Program-made: the position numbers and the translations under genes
Assembly: GCA_003255025.1 (NCBI GenBank)
Contig: QANY01008030.1
Coordinates: forward strand, 481,251 to 545,250
DNA: 64,000 nucleotides
DNA from: Datisca glomerata
Taxonomy: Eukaryota > Streptophyta > Magnoliopsida > Cucurbitales > Datiscaceae
Direction of reading: 5' to 3'
Notes under the pieces: model-generated
What the model was told of the DNA's origin: nothing
The model's database searches: none
Seen by the model: the letters and a program-made list of their open reading frames with translations, nothing else
In this document: one piece after another, positions 36,500 to 50,500 of the stretch
Position numbering within the stretch: the stretch's first letter is position 1
How the letters are laid out: each line of letters starts with the position of its first letter

Positions 36500-36587
36500 A
36501 ATACCGAATAGTTGTTGATATAACGACCGTGTCACGACTTCCAAATACCGAATAGTTGTTGATATAACGACCGTGTCACGACTTCCA
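36500..36587 (+). repeat. 44-base perfect tandem duplication
   Basis: Two identical adjacent copies (36500-36543 and 36544-36587), starting AATACCGAATAGTTGTTG and ending CACGACTTCCA. The perfect identity suggests a recent event or an assembly artefact. Confidence 0.93.
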
Positions 36588-36961
36588 TGCATTTTCTTTC
36601 GCAGAAATCTTGCTTGTTTTTCTCGAGCTTTTCCTATCATCTTTTCCCTTCCCAAGCTGCTTTTCTATACAACCCGGCAAGTTGGGAATTTCAGAATCTC
36701 ATACTTTCCAGATTGAAAATGCTATGTACAAATTTAAAACCTTTCTATTCAGTGTCACAGTATGTGGTTCAACCTGCGGCAATGAAACAGAGACTTAGAG
36801 CAAGTGCTACGCTACATAAGATTTGGTACAACTATCACAGTCATGTTTTAACCCTAGGGATTTCGATTGATCAGTAAATTGGGTAGGCACCAGCACGGTT
36901 AGAGATAGCTTATAAGCTGATACCTAATTGTACAATCTGAGAGGGAGAAAGGCAGTGTAGT
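36588..36961. other. Stretch without recognised gene
   Basis: Open frames of 60-96 codons occur here but show no known motif. I cannot support a gene. Confidence 0.4.
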
Positions 36962-37600
36962 TATTATCGAATTTGCACGTCTTAATTGAATGATGGAAAA
37001 AGATGTTTTGATCACCAAGGATGATAGTTCGAAACCCAAGATATGAGAGTCGAAATGAACTTGCACCTTGATACAACCAATAAGAACTCAAAGATTAGAC
37101 AACTCAATATCTAACACGGTCCACGTCCACCTAGTGCCTCACCCACAATTATCCAATTAAAAATTATTACTACAGTGTCTTGTGCATAAAACTCTACTTA
37201 AGAAATCTTCGAGAAAGTTTCTCCAAAAATTTCAAGAAATCTTCAAAAAGTTCTCCAGAACCTTTGAATCTAACCTTTTTATCTTAACTTTATATTATCG
37301 AATTTGCACGTCTTAATTGAATGATGGAAGAAGATGTTTTGATCACCAAGGATGATAGTTCGAAACCCAAGACATGAGAGTCGAAATGAACTTGCACCTT
37401 GATACAACCAATAAGAACTCAAAGATTAGACAACTCAATATCTAAAACGGTCCACATTCACTGCTCATCCATAATTATCCAATTAATAATCATTACTACA
37501 GTGTCTTGTGTGTATAAAACTCTACTTAAGAAATCTTCGAGAAAGTTTTCCTCCAAAAATTTCAAGAAATCTTCAAAAAGTTCTCCAGAAACTTTGAATC
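36962..37600 (+). repeat. 331-base tandem duplication before the assembly gap
   Basis: Copy 1 (36962-37271) and copy 2 (37293-37600) both start TATTATCGAATTTGCACG and end CTTTGAATC, with few differences and small indels (AAC/AAA, CCACCTAGTG missing in copy 2). Copy 2 runs into a poly-C tract and the gap, so a longer array may be collapsed there. Confidence 0.9.
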
Positions 37601-37601
37601 C

Positions 37602-37877
37602 ACCCCCCCCCCCCCCCCCCCCCCCCCCCCACACAACACAANNNNNNNNNNNNNNNNNNNNNNNNNNNNNNNNNNNNNNNNNNNNNNNNNNNNNNNNNNN
37701 NNNNNNNNNNNNNNNNNNNNNNNNNNNNNNNNNNNNNNNNNNNNNNNNNNNNNNNNNNNNNNNNNNNNNNNNNNNNNNNNNNNNNNNNNNNNNNNNNNNN
37801 NNNNNNNNNNNNNNNNNNNNNNNNNNNNNNNNNNNNNNNNNNNNNNNNNNNNNNNNNNNNNNNNNNNNNNNNNNNNN
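37602..37877. other. Poly-C tract and assembly gap
   Basis: About 29 C bases (37602-37630), ACACAACACAA, then 236 N (37642-37877). The frame translated across it is an artefact. The poly-C run may be a sequencing error next to the gap. Confidence 0.97.
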
Positions 37878-37905
37878 GTTCCTTAAAAGCTAACTCTTAA
37901 GCTAT

Positions 37906-37943
<38 letters not shown>

Positions 37944-38539
37944 GGCATTGATGCATATTATGAAATTTTAACAGAGCAGAAACAGTTGCAATCATAAGTG
38001 TTCAAGCTGATAGTAGAGATTGTCATAGTTTTATGATTTGGTATCAAAGAAGCAGCAGACCTTAACAGTATTTTTCACTTACCAACTAATCACTCGCGAG
38101 GTCTTCATAACTCAAGCCGTCTGATGCAGCAGTGCGCCAAAGTTAGTGACTCCTGACTTTGCTATATAAAGATCAAGAATGGACAGTCATAACAAAATCT
38201 TTACCTTGATGGTTTCTTTCATGACTATCCAGAAAGTTATCAGTTTTGGTTGCTATGAAGGGTGATCTAACATAGCTCTCCAACATATCTGACAAATTCA
38301 GGGCATAAAACTTAAGAATTAGACTGGATTCTAAAAATGCAACCGATTAGTGCTTCACACACATGTGGCCAACTTTACTCTAACCACCTTTTATCAAATC
38401 TGGGAGTGGCATTTTAACTTCTTATAGGCATGTCCCACATGATTGGTGATCTCATAGATGCGTGACATGATGACATTATACACGTGCATGTGTGTGTTCA
38501 TCCAACCACACAAGTATACATGCAAGCACATAAAAGTGT
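37878..38539. other. 3' flank of the TIGR01589-domain gene
   Basis: Begins with (AT)n at about 37903-37939. On the minus strand this is downstream of the last recognised coding exon and may hold a 3' UTR or a further small exon. I could not identify one. Confidence 0.45.
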
Positions 38540-41500
38540 TTAGAGTAAGAAACTGGGAACTCTGGAAAAGGGAAAACCTGAACTCTGGGAAAAGTCGGCT
38601 GTTAGATCTGAGAGACTAATATCCTGAGGAACCTGACCAAGAAATTCAAATGAAGCATCTAGGTCCAGAAATGGTTCATTCAAGGGTTGCATGTTTGACA
38701 CCAGATTAGTGAAAGGCACAATCGATACATCCCCAATTGTTCCACGTGATTCTAGGATATTCCTATCAGCACTAAACATGTACGAACAATTGCTTGATGA
38801 TCCAGCTTCTGATTTAATCATGCTCCCATTTATTCCTTGCATCATATTTGAAGTCTGGTTTGCAAGCAAGTTCGATGGCATATCAATCCTACTTGCATGA
38901 GTAGACAAGTCTACAGCAGTGTGCATACTTGAGTTTAAAGACAAGCCTCCATTTGAAAATCCATTGGGTAAGGTGGCACCAACAACATGGTGCATAGTTT
39001 CTTGCTTTACGACAGGTCCTGCATATGCCAAGTTATAGTGCACGGTCAAATGAAGTATACACTGCCGAATTATATTTAAGATGTCAAGCAAGTTACTAGG
39101 AAAGCTACACGACATAAGACTTTTAACCTCACATTCCTAAGAATTCATGGGTCCTCCACCAACACAAAGAAGAAGAAAAAAAGCTGAAAAAACCAGTATT
39201 CCAATTCAGCACAATCATTATTGCATCCAATTGAATGGGGTATTAAGAGCAAACCCTGGTAGTCGTTCATAATTCTTAGAATGAGTCGATAACACGTGCA
39301 GTGAAATGCTACTTCAAAATAACTAGTTCAAATGTAGGAAATAATAAAACTTTTACGTTCAATGTCATTTTGCTGTCAAGGCTCAGGCGAGCGCCTAGCC
39401 TTGTGCCTCGGGCCGTAAATAACATTGATTCAAGCATTACTCAGACATTAGGAATGGGATGGGACAAAGTCCCATTAGAGTTTATTGCACATCACCAATA
39501 TTAATATAGATTTCGAAGGATGACAAAATACTCAATATTTAAATACTCCTAACTAACAAAAAACAAAGAGATCATACAAGAGAGAAAGGAAAAATAAAGT
39601 GCTTTCTCATTGAAAACAAAGAAAATGCTAGTTATAAAGCATATTGTCAGAGGAGATAACAAGTATAACTATCGCCTCGATTTCTCCCTTGAGATGTGCA
39701 TCAAATGATAGTGTATACAAGCCTGCATGCTGCAGCACTGTGTATTTAAATATGATGGTGCATCAGTTCTTAGTTCTAATCTTCAGATCTCTACATCCTT
39801 TACTACATAATCAAGGTGTTGAGGAGTATTAAGAAACCAATCACTGAATCATGAGAGTATGAATATAAGGTTACTATTTTAAGTATCGTCAGCAAAAGAA
39901 AATTAGAACTAAGAACTGATGCACTATCATAATCCTGACCCCAAGCAGGTAAAAAGAAGGCTTACCTGGTTGAACATGAAAACCATTAGAGGTGGGTTTT
40001 GAAGTGACTTCAATTTGGTGAATCTGGTGCATCATCTGAACTTGTTGCTCTAGCAGCCGGTTGAATTCAGTTATTTGGTTCTTAACCATCAATCTTAAAT
40101 AATAGGCGTCAAAGAATTCTTGGTGCTCTGCTTCAAGCTTTTGCCAAACTGGACAGACATGAAATTTTGTTAAAAAATAACAGAGTACTTAAAGTTGATT
40201 GACATAATGATGAAGAATATGAATAAATTAACTGTCACTCAAATAGGAATTTAAGATATGGTGATAAATAGAAATTCAGGATATTAAAATAAGAGTACTT
40301 ATACGACTAGGTATTGTAAGTATTTTTACTTATGGAATTTATGCTCTTCTAATTAAGGTAGTATTATTAATATTTATTAGCTTGGAATCTTTTAGTGCCT
40401 ATAAATTTAGGCTAAGGTTTATGTAATGGCAGACTTGATGAATTGAAATTATTATTATCGTCGAATATTATCCCTCCTCTATTATCCTTCCCTCTCTCTA
40501 ATTATCTCCTTCTCTCCCCCAGTTTCTGTCTAATTCTCCCTATTTCTCTCATTCGCCCTTCTACTCTACTTCTTTTATTTGTCATGCATCAAATTGGTAT
40601 GAAAGCCTCATTTTGCTTTCAGCCTGTTCAATTTACCGTTCAATTCGGCCTTTATCAAGTTTTCATTCCTTGTTGAATATCACCCAACCACCGGCTACAT
40701 AGGATTCCAGAAGTCCCATCAATACTTCCGGTTGAGAATTCACTTGACAAGGAAGCTAGAGTGACATCTGTTATCACAAGCATCTGCATGCAACAGAAAC
40801 AACACTGCTCTCATCACCAACCCACATCTGTTCAATTGTTCAAAGAGCCAGCACAAGGGCTTAATCTTTCTCAGTGATTGATGTATCCTGTGATCATTGT
40901 CAAGGAGAACATAATGGGTATGATGGATTTCGTTATCATTACAATTGATATTGTTGAAGATTGGAGATGACTAGTTCCGATTCTTAACGGTTTCTATTAT
41001 TGGGATGACTTTGTTAATTGGTTTCTTGAGATGGTGAAATTTTTTGATTATTTTAATATTCGAGAATATGAAAAGATAAGTGTAGCTTCTTGGGGGTTAT
41101 ATGGATCCATTGAGAATTGGTTGAATCGATTTTGATGCCCAGCTCTTTTTTTTTTGTCACGGACGCAGTTGAAGCTATATGGTCAATGATTTCTTTCCAG
41201 AATATCTTGACATCTATTATGAGAAGTTCTTTGATTCACCACTTTTTCGTGATGATTCTCGTAATTTTGAGCAGAAACATGCACTTCGAGTTAATGATAT
41301 TTTGTGACAAGATGGCACTACTCTTAATTTGGATGCTCACACTAGACTGCGCCACCTATTATCAAAAGATGATATCTCCACTCAAGATAAGAATGATGTC
41401 CCAATTAATACTAGGAACGTGGTATATCGAGAGTTGAATGAACGTAAATCAACTAGGAATGATTTGTTTCATAATTGTATTGGAGAAATGGAAGATTCAA

Positions 41501-44500
41501 CGGGCACCTCCTTGGAGCATGAAGAGAGAAGACCTCATTGTGTTGACTCTGAGTCTACAACCAATTTGAATAACTATTGTTTTGAAGATTCTATAAAGAA
41601 CAAGTATGATACAACAGTCATTGAAGAGCGGGGTGTAAGAATCACAGAAGTTGAAGATTCCACCGCAATGCAACGCTAAAAGAACGTATGAATGACCAAG
41701 TTTTCTTTTATCGGTATAACTGACCAAGTGGTGGATACAATTTGGAGACCGCAATATCACAGTACATGGCAGGATGACTTTATCACAGAACTTGAGCATT
41801 TTGATTTTCTTGAATGGCTTCTTTTGAACTACATACTACAGTATTGAGTCCTGACATGTTTGAGCTTATAAGGGTTATACAACATCCATTAGTGAAGCTG
41901 CTTTTCAAATTCTTGTATTCCCAATATCTCTTTGTTTGGAGTCGACTGTTACTATTTCAGCCTCAAACTCGAGGACTAGTTCTTTCCAAGTGGTGAGAAT
42001 GGTGAAGAATAGGAATGGAATAGTTAATAGTCACTAGATTAGGAACTTAGGATATCATTATGTGGTGATAATTCATTTCCTTATATGACTAGGTATTTCA
42101 AGTATTTTATAAGGATTTATGCGTAATTTATGCTTTTCTGAATAAGGTAGAATTATTACTACTTATTAGCTTGAAATCTTTTAGAGCCAATATATATAGG
42201 CTAAGGGCTTGTATAGACTAAATATTTGTCTTATAGTTTCCACTAGGATGGCTTGTCCTCCGAGCTATACTTTGTACCTATCCTTTTTAAATACAATTTC
42301 TGTTTCCTACCAAAAAACAATATACATATATATAGGCTAAGGGTTTATGAAATGGCAGACTTGATGAATTGAAATTATTATTGATATTGAATATTATCCC
42401 TCCTCTATTATCTCTTCCCTCTCTCAAATTATCTCCTCTCCCCCATATTCCCTCTAACTCTCCCTGTTTCTCTACTTCTCCCTTCTACTCTACTTCTTAT
42501 ATCCGTCCTGCATCACATGAGGCTTACATGAACTTCCATTGATATCTGTATTATTATTAGGACGACATCTTGTTGGTTAGTGACAGACTAGTCCAACCAT
42601 GTAAGGCAGTAACATAGAAACTATGGTAATAATGAAGCATGATAACATTAACGAGTTACATTACACAGTGATGATAGTCATTTAAAGCTCTAAAACAAAC
42701 TAAAACATCTAAAAAGCAAGTTTCATCGGATGGCAAAAGAAACCCATACGTAGAGACCATGCTTTGCTGCGAATAGAATACTTAGTTTTAACTGGCCACA
42801 TAAATTGAACATTATCATTCTTCAGAATATAGCTGACTCCCATAGTATTTACCAGTCTAGACCATAGTACCATAAAAAGGTAAACTAATAACAATTTGTT
42901 AAACGGATCGCATTATCTGAAACTCAAATCACTAGGGATTTGGAATGGGAATACTAGAAAGCTAAAAGAGTTATCTAGATTAATAAAATTTAGAAAGTAC
43001 ATGAGGTATTTATACACATGGATAAGAAAGCTAAAAATATTAAAATACCTTAAATACCATAAAAGTAGCAAAGATAAATAATATTATCCAACACTCCCCC
43101 TCAAGCTGGTGCATAGATATCAATCATGCTTAGCTTGCGAAGAGTTGACTGTAGAAGAGTATGACCGACGGGCTTTGTAAGAGCATCAGATGCTTGCTCA
43201 GATGAAGGAACAAATTTTGTAGAGATAGCTCCAGACCGAACTTTCTCTCGAATGAAGTGTGGTTCTTTCATGAAGAACAGAATCTGAAGCTAACATTAAG
43301 GCCGACTTATTGTCACAGTACAATGTGGAAAGTAAACAATGCAAGAAACCGAGTTCCCCTAGAATAGAATGAAACCAAAGAACCTCACATGTCCCTTGAG
43401 CCATTGCCCTGTATTCTGCCTCAGCATAAGACCGAGAAACCACTGACTGCTTCTTGCTTTTCCAGGAGAGAAGATTATCATAAAAAGTACAAATACCAGA
43501 TGTAGATCTCCTATCTGTCTTTGACCCAGCATAATCAGCATCAGTAAAGCAAGACACATCAAATGTGTTTTTGGAGAAATAGAAAAGACCAAGACCCGGA
43601 CAAGACTTCAAGTATCTCAAAATGTGGTAAACTGCATCCAAATGTGAAGTATGGAGAGCATGCATAAACTGGCTCACAAGGCTAACAGAAAAAGCTAGAT
43701 CGGGACGTGTGTTAATCAGACAAATAAGTCTTCCAACCAATCTCTGATACATACTCGGATCTGCTAATAGTTCATCTGATTCAGCTAAAAGTTTGACATT
43801 CAAATCCATAGGAGTAGATGCAGGTCTACATCCCAACATCCCAGTATCACCAAGAAGGTCAAGAACATACTTCTGCTGTGAGAGAGAGATACCTGTCTTG
43901 GAACGAGCAACCTCAATACCCAAAAACTACTTTAGCCCCCCCAAATCTTTGATATCAAAAGCTGCACTAAGATTTTTCTTGACCTTAGTAATGTCGATAC
44001 TGTCATCACCAGTCAAGATAATATCATCCACATACACAGAGAGGATGACACATTACCCTAATGAATTTCATCTAATAAAACATGTATGATCAAAATGACA
44101 TCTAAGAAATCCCAACTCAAGCACCACTGCACTAAACCGAGCAAACCAAGCTCACAGAGATTGTTTCAACCCATACAAGGATTTTCTCAGACGACATACT
44201 TTCCCTGAATACTCCCCCCAGCTCGAAAACCCGGAGGCGGATCCATGTAAATAAGCTCATCCAAATCACCATTTAAGAAGGCGTTCTTGCCATCCATTTG
44301 ATGCAAGGGCCATGAGTGAGAAGCAGCCAAAGAGATAATAAGACGAACAGTAGTGAGTTTTGCAACAGGAGCAAAGGTTGCATTGAAATCCTTGCCGGGA
44401 ATTTGAGTAAAACCTTTGGCGACTAGACATGCCTTGTACCGATTAACAGTTTCATCCGCATTATATTTAAGACCGAATACCCAACGACATCCAACTGTTT

Positions 44501-47500
44501 TCTTCCCCTGAGGCAAAGCAACCAAGTCCGAGTATGATTATCTTGCAAGGCTTTCATCTCATCTTGCATGACGGCCACCCACCGTGGGTTTCGTGTTGCT
44601 TCCCCAACAGATCGCGGAATCGTGATAGAAATCAATGTGACCGACAAATCCCTGAAAGGAACTGGAGAGAGCACTATACAAAATATGATTCTCAATGGAG
44701 TGGTCAGTAGAACATGATAAAGTGAGGCGATTAGGGGTGCGACAGTCCCGCAAGGGATATCGTCGAGAGGGGGAGGATCAGTACCTTCGTTCGTAGAGGA
44801 GTCTAGCACATGGAGATGAGAGCGGCGACTATACAACTTGGTAGGAGAACCTGCAATGGGAAGCAAAGAAGTAGGGGAAACAACGGGAGCATCTATATTA
44901 GGAGGGTCAATAACAGGGATAGGACGAGGAAGATCCTCAACAGATGGGACCCCAGTCCTAACACCAATGGAACCAGAAAGGAATGGGGTATTCTCCCAAA
45001 AAGTAACATCCAAAGAAGAAATAAACTGTCAAGATGAGGGATCATAACATCGATACCCTTTGGACTGAGATGAGTATTCCATAAATGCGCAACGGATAGA
45101 CCTATCGTCCAACTTTGTTCGAGTAGGACTCTTGTTTTGAACAAAGCAAACACAACCAAAGACACGAGGAATGATAGGGAAAAGAGGTTTTTCGAGATGA
45201 AGAATACCTAAAGGAGTTTGCCCGCCCAAGATTCGACTAAAAACTCTATTAATCAAATATGTTGCGGTAAGAACAGACATGTCCTAAAAAATTTGAGGAA
45301 CTGACATTCCCTTCAAAAGGAAACAGGAAATGCCCATAAGGTGGCGATTCTTACTCTCAACTACGCCATTTTGTTCAGGGGTATATGGACGTGTAAGCTG
45401 CTGAAGAATCCCAAGGCTAGAAAGATAAAAGACAAGATCACCCGAAATATACTCCCCCCATTATCAGAACGAATCAATCGAACAACAGTTTGATACTGGG
45501 TTTTGATCATAGTAAGAAATTGTTTAAGCACATGTGAGACATCATATTTTTTCCTAAGCAAAAAAACCCATGTACATCTAGAAAAGTCATCAATAAATGT
45601 GACATAATATCGATGTCCAGACATAGCAATAACATGAGAGGGACCCCGAACATCAGAGTGAATTAAATCAAACACAGCAGTAGATCTATTCGTGCGAGAA
45701 ATATAAGGCTTACGGCAATGTTTCGAAGGCTCGCAAATTTCACATTTAAACTGAAAGTGTTTACATGCATTAATCAACGAGTGAAATAACGAATAAAGAT
45801 ATTGAAAATTGACATGTCCCAAACGGGCATGCCACAAATGTAAGTCTCTAAAAGAAAAGGAAACAGGAAAATCAAAAATAATAGAAGAGGCAACTCAAAT
45901 AATAGGATCTGGTGGTTGAAGGGGAGGTGGATCGCCAAAGAAGTATAGTCCATCCCGCTCATACCCCCTGCCAAAAATCCTCTTCGTACGACGGTCCTGC
46001 AAAAAACAACGGTCAGCCAAAAAAATGACGGCACAATCTAGAGCTTTGGCTAGGCGGCTAACAGATAAAAGGTTCATAGCAAATTTAGGCAAATGAAAAA
46101 CAGAGGTAAGAGAGATTTCAGGAGACAGTTGTACAGTCCATCTACCGCTCACAACAGTCTGAGAACCATCAGCTAACTGTGTCGAACCTTTAACAGGTTC
46201 CAATGGTGTAGAAAAAACTGATAACTCACCAGTCATATGATCATTTGCCCCCGAATTTAAAATCCATGCAGGTGACTCAGTACGAATATGAAGTGCAGTA
46301 GGAGTACCTGAGGCAGTAGAGGTAGGAGGATCAGAGACAGGAGCAATAGCAATAGTAAGAGTCTGCTGAGACATAAGACGAGATACTTGAGCTTGTAAAG
46401 CTACTATTTGAGAGAGAACAGATGACTCGGCCAATTGGCTACAGAAGTATTAGCTACCGTTGTCGATCTAACGGGTATATTAATCTTCTTCTAGAATTGA
46501 GCGCGCGACTCAGGATGAAGTCTCCAACAAGTATCCTTGATATGACAATTGTTCCCACAATGATGACAAAATTTCCTTCCAGCTAGAGGACGAGAACTAG
46601 AGAAACCACGAGCACCAAGGGCCATCTGATCATTATTACTAGCAGTGGCAAGGATGGGAGTCGGGACGGAGATAAGACGTCGACGCTCATCTCCATCAAT
46701 GATACAGGAGAGGAATTTAGGGTTTGGGTACGAAGTGACTCAATTCAGGTTTATGCCCCATCAGAAATGCATGTGTGATGACGATCCAGCCTCTTGACTG
46801 CTACATGAGCCATTGTCCCAAAGTCACTGAGTGGTTCACATTGAGCCATCTCATCCCACCGTACACGTAAACATCCAAAAAATTGAGCAACATTCAATCC
46901 AAGTCTCTCCTGATTGGCACTAGCAATCTCCTGATACAACTCAAAATATCGAGCCTCATTCCTTGAATAGGCATACATGGCAGTCAAAGCTTTCCACAAA
47001 TCGACAACCGTCTCATTATACATAAACATATTATAGACCGAAGACTCCATAGATCCAAACATCCATCCCAATATCAAACAGTTATCAACATCCCACTGGG
47101 CTTCCTTTGCATCGTCATCTTTAGGGCGAGGAACACGTTGAAGCCAAAGACTCTTTCCTCGTCCACCAAGAAATAACTTCAACGATCGAGACCAAGCAAC
47201 AAAATTTCGCCCATTTAAAATAACACTAGTAACTCTTCCACCGGACACAGGATAAGCCAGATCTGGCTTAGCAACAACCGTAACAACAACATTAGAAGAT
47301 TCAGACATCACGAATCCAAGAAAGCAATACAAATTGCCAAGGAAATCCGATGGAGAGATGAAGAAAGATTGAACATGACCGTCTATATCATGAAAAAGTC
47401 ACCAAACGAGTGACCAAACTGTGGTCTAAGTCACAGCAATCCAAAAAATAAAGAAAATCCTAGGTTTGGTTAGCACACAGCCTAGGAAAACCCAACCACT

Positions 47501-50500
47501 TTGAAAAAAACGAAGCTGCAAACAGTAAAAAAAGAGCTCCAGCGGCCTGAGGTGGCGGCGGCCAGCACGGGTGGCGGTGGTCCGCGCTGTCTGGTGGTTG
47601 TGGCAGTGATAGGTGGCAGACTAAGGTTAGGGTTAGAGTTAGGGTTAGGCTCTGATACCAACTAGAGAGCTAAAAGAGTTATATAGATTAATAAAATTTA
47701 AAAAGTACATGGGGTATTTATACATATGGATAAGAAAGCTAAAAATACTAAAATACCCTTAAATACAAGAAAAGTAACAAAGATAAACAATATTATCCTA
47801 CAAGAATTTCATCAATTCGAATACTCTTAGCAACAACTAATTAAAAAATTGATCAAGTTAAAAAACTTGTGTATTTGTTTTTAATAGCCAAATATTTGGT
47901 ATCTTTTTGTTGCTTGAATTTTCTTCTTACAACTAGCGTCAAGAACATAAATTACTTGTGATCAATGTGATACATCTATGTTATTTATTTTATCAGAAAA
48001 GGTGAAAAGTATTATTCACAAAAGAAAACCCGAAGGGTAGATGCAACCGCCTACATTATTAAGCACGTCATCCTAAGAATGTGTACTACACCTAAGAAGC
48101 ATGAAGAAGCTTAACCTCACTGTATCAATTATCATGTTCTGGTACAAGTAACATATTATGTTCTCATCCCTGTTCCACATTCAGGGTAACATAGTTCTAG
48201 ACATTATAACGGCAAAAATTTACTTGCAGTTGAAGATTCTAGGCAGTAGAAACTATTAAAATAACAGATAAATCAAACAATTTCAGAAACAGGAAAATCT
48301 TGAAATGAACCAAGTACAACTTAATACCAAGCATGAACAATGCAAAAACGCACAATTAATCATGGCATATTCCAAAAATTTAAAGAAAAAAAATTATGAA
48401 TACCCAATTCTGTAAAGACAGGTGCAATCTTAAAGCAATTCAGTAGTGTTTCAGCAACTTCTTTTGGGTTCATGTACAGCTGAAGGCACCGTTTTATAAG
48501 AGTTTGTACCTAGAATTAGGCAAATATAAACCATAGAGATCATTTATCAGAAATCTTGCTGCAGTTAGAGTTCAAAGCCTCTAGAAAGGACAAGAAATGG
48601 TGAAAGAAAATGTTTTGAACAGGATACGTATGTAACAGTCATAGAACAGAAAAAGTTGGTCTTATCCTGTTATACAGGAAAGTAAAAGGAAAAAAATTAT
48701 CGGATCCTCGTTTAATTATCTCCTGAATTCATTTATTTACTAGTCACAGATTTTTGTCTGGTAAGAACAATTTAAAGAAACTACTCCAATAATAGTAGTG
48801 GATGTGTTCGATTCAAATTATAATTCACCCACTTTAAAGCGCACATTGATAACATGTTAGAGGTATCTTAGCAATAATTTTGTATGGCTCTATAAGAAAC
48901 AGATCATGGCAATCAAATTTTGCTTTTTAGGTTAAGAAATGGAACCAACATAGACGAAAAACTCAGATAAAATATTACCATTCTATCTTTTCTTTTCACC
49001 TTTCCTTACTATGATATAAATATCCTCATTCTGTTCTTTTACTAAAGAATGTTTTTAGTTGTGTCAATAGAGAGAGAGAGAGAGAGAGAGAGACTCATGT
49101 GTATATTCAATTAAATATGCCACTAGCAGTATTGCAGTAGCAACTATTATAAGCTTACTAGTTGAATATCTTGATATGAGATGCTTCTCGCCATTCCACT
49201 TGACATACTTTTAGGTCCCAATCTGTACATAAAGTCAATAATGCAGCTAAGTTCTATGGGTTCTTTTATCAGCAAGTCTTGTGGGTTATTTGCATTGATG
49301 CCCACTCAAATCAAGAATGTGAAACTGGTAGTACACAAAATCAAAATACGTTGGCAAATTGAATTAATAATATTGTTTAACTATAACACTGAATTTGAAG
49401 AAATATAAAGCATCCAATTTACATAGCTTTCTTAATGGGAAATACTTGGATTTTATTATGACGAGAAAAGTTAGTCCTAATCATTGAGCGGCCAAATCAG
49501 GCCATTCTACATTCATGATCACCCTGATAGGGGTGCTACTCACTCTTTTTTAACAAGTATTTGTGACTTAAGATTATGGTGGACCCAATATATTTTTTAT
49601 TAAAGGAGAAAACCAATTAAGGCTGATACATTCGACAACAGGATTGGCTTATGTGATCAGTTACGGAGAGCTCATCCTTATTTATAAGGACCTAAGTAAT
49701 GTTAGTCAATATTGAGAAACAATGATTAGCCAAACTGATTGCAGTACTAAGTTAATGAATTGATTATATCTGATATAGAAGAAAGGATCATGCAGTACAT
49801 CTGATATAGAAAAGCTCATGGAACTGATTGTAGCCCCATGAGCTTCAATCCATTTGCTTGGAACTCATGCTAACTTCGCAAACAATAGTATGACAAACCC
49901 ATTCTCATTTAAATAGAAGCCGTGAGCTTCTGATATGCAAAAAGAAAAAACGTGATGTAACAGCCACTTAATTAGTCATAAGAAAATATTAGAAAATGCG
50001 GTTTATATTTTATAAGCAATGCAAACCATTCGCACAACATCATATAAACAGAAACATCGACAAGGAAAGCCATAATTGACGTTTAACAAGAACCCCAAGT
50101 AATTATTTCCGCCTGAATCACACTTATAATGATGTACGGTCATATCATATTGTAAGCCTATCTATAGCATCCAACTTTTACAGATAGTAATCTGAATCCC
50201 ATTCCAAACTTATCTACTAATAACACCATATGAGGTGGTAAACACTTGACTACGGAGGTTAAAGCAACGAGATCAAATCAAATGACAAGATTCAACGGCG
50301 ATAACTACAAGACATCCAAATTCAGAAAATGAAAGTACGTACAAATATACCAAAACAAAAGACTCGCTGACAGGATGATAATAATTTCCATTAAGTAAAG
50401 TACTTACAACACAAGAACCCTAGAATGATCCAGAATAGCAAAAACGACAGCAAATTCACGACACAATCGAACTCAAGAAACACAGACAGCGGCACCGAAA

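Noticed and set aside
37399..37893. 164-codon plus-strand frame
   Set aside because: It crosses the poly-C tract and the N gap.
47620..47655. Telomere-like TTAGGG units
   Set aside because: Only three or four irregular units inside the copia leader, and plant telomeres are usually TTTAGGG; chance or leader sequence.
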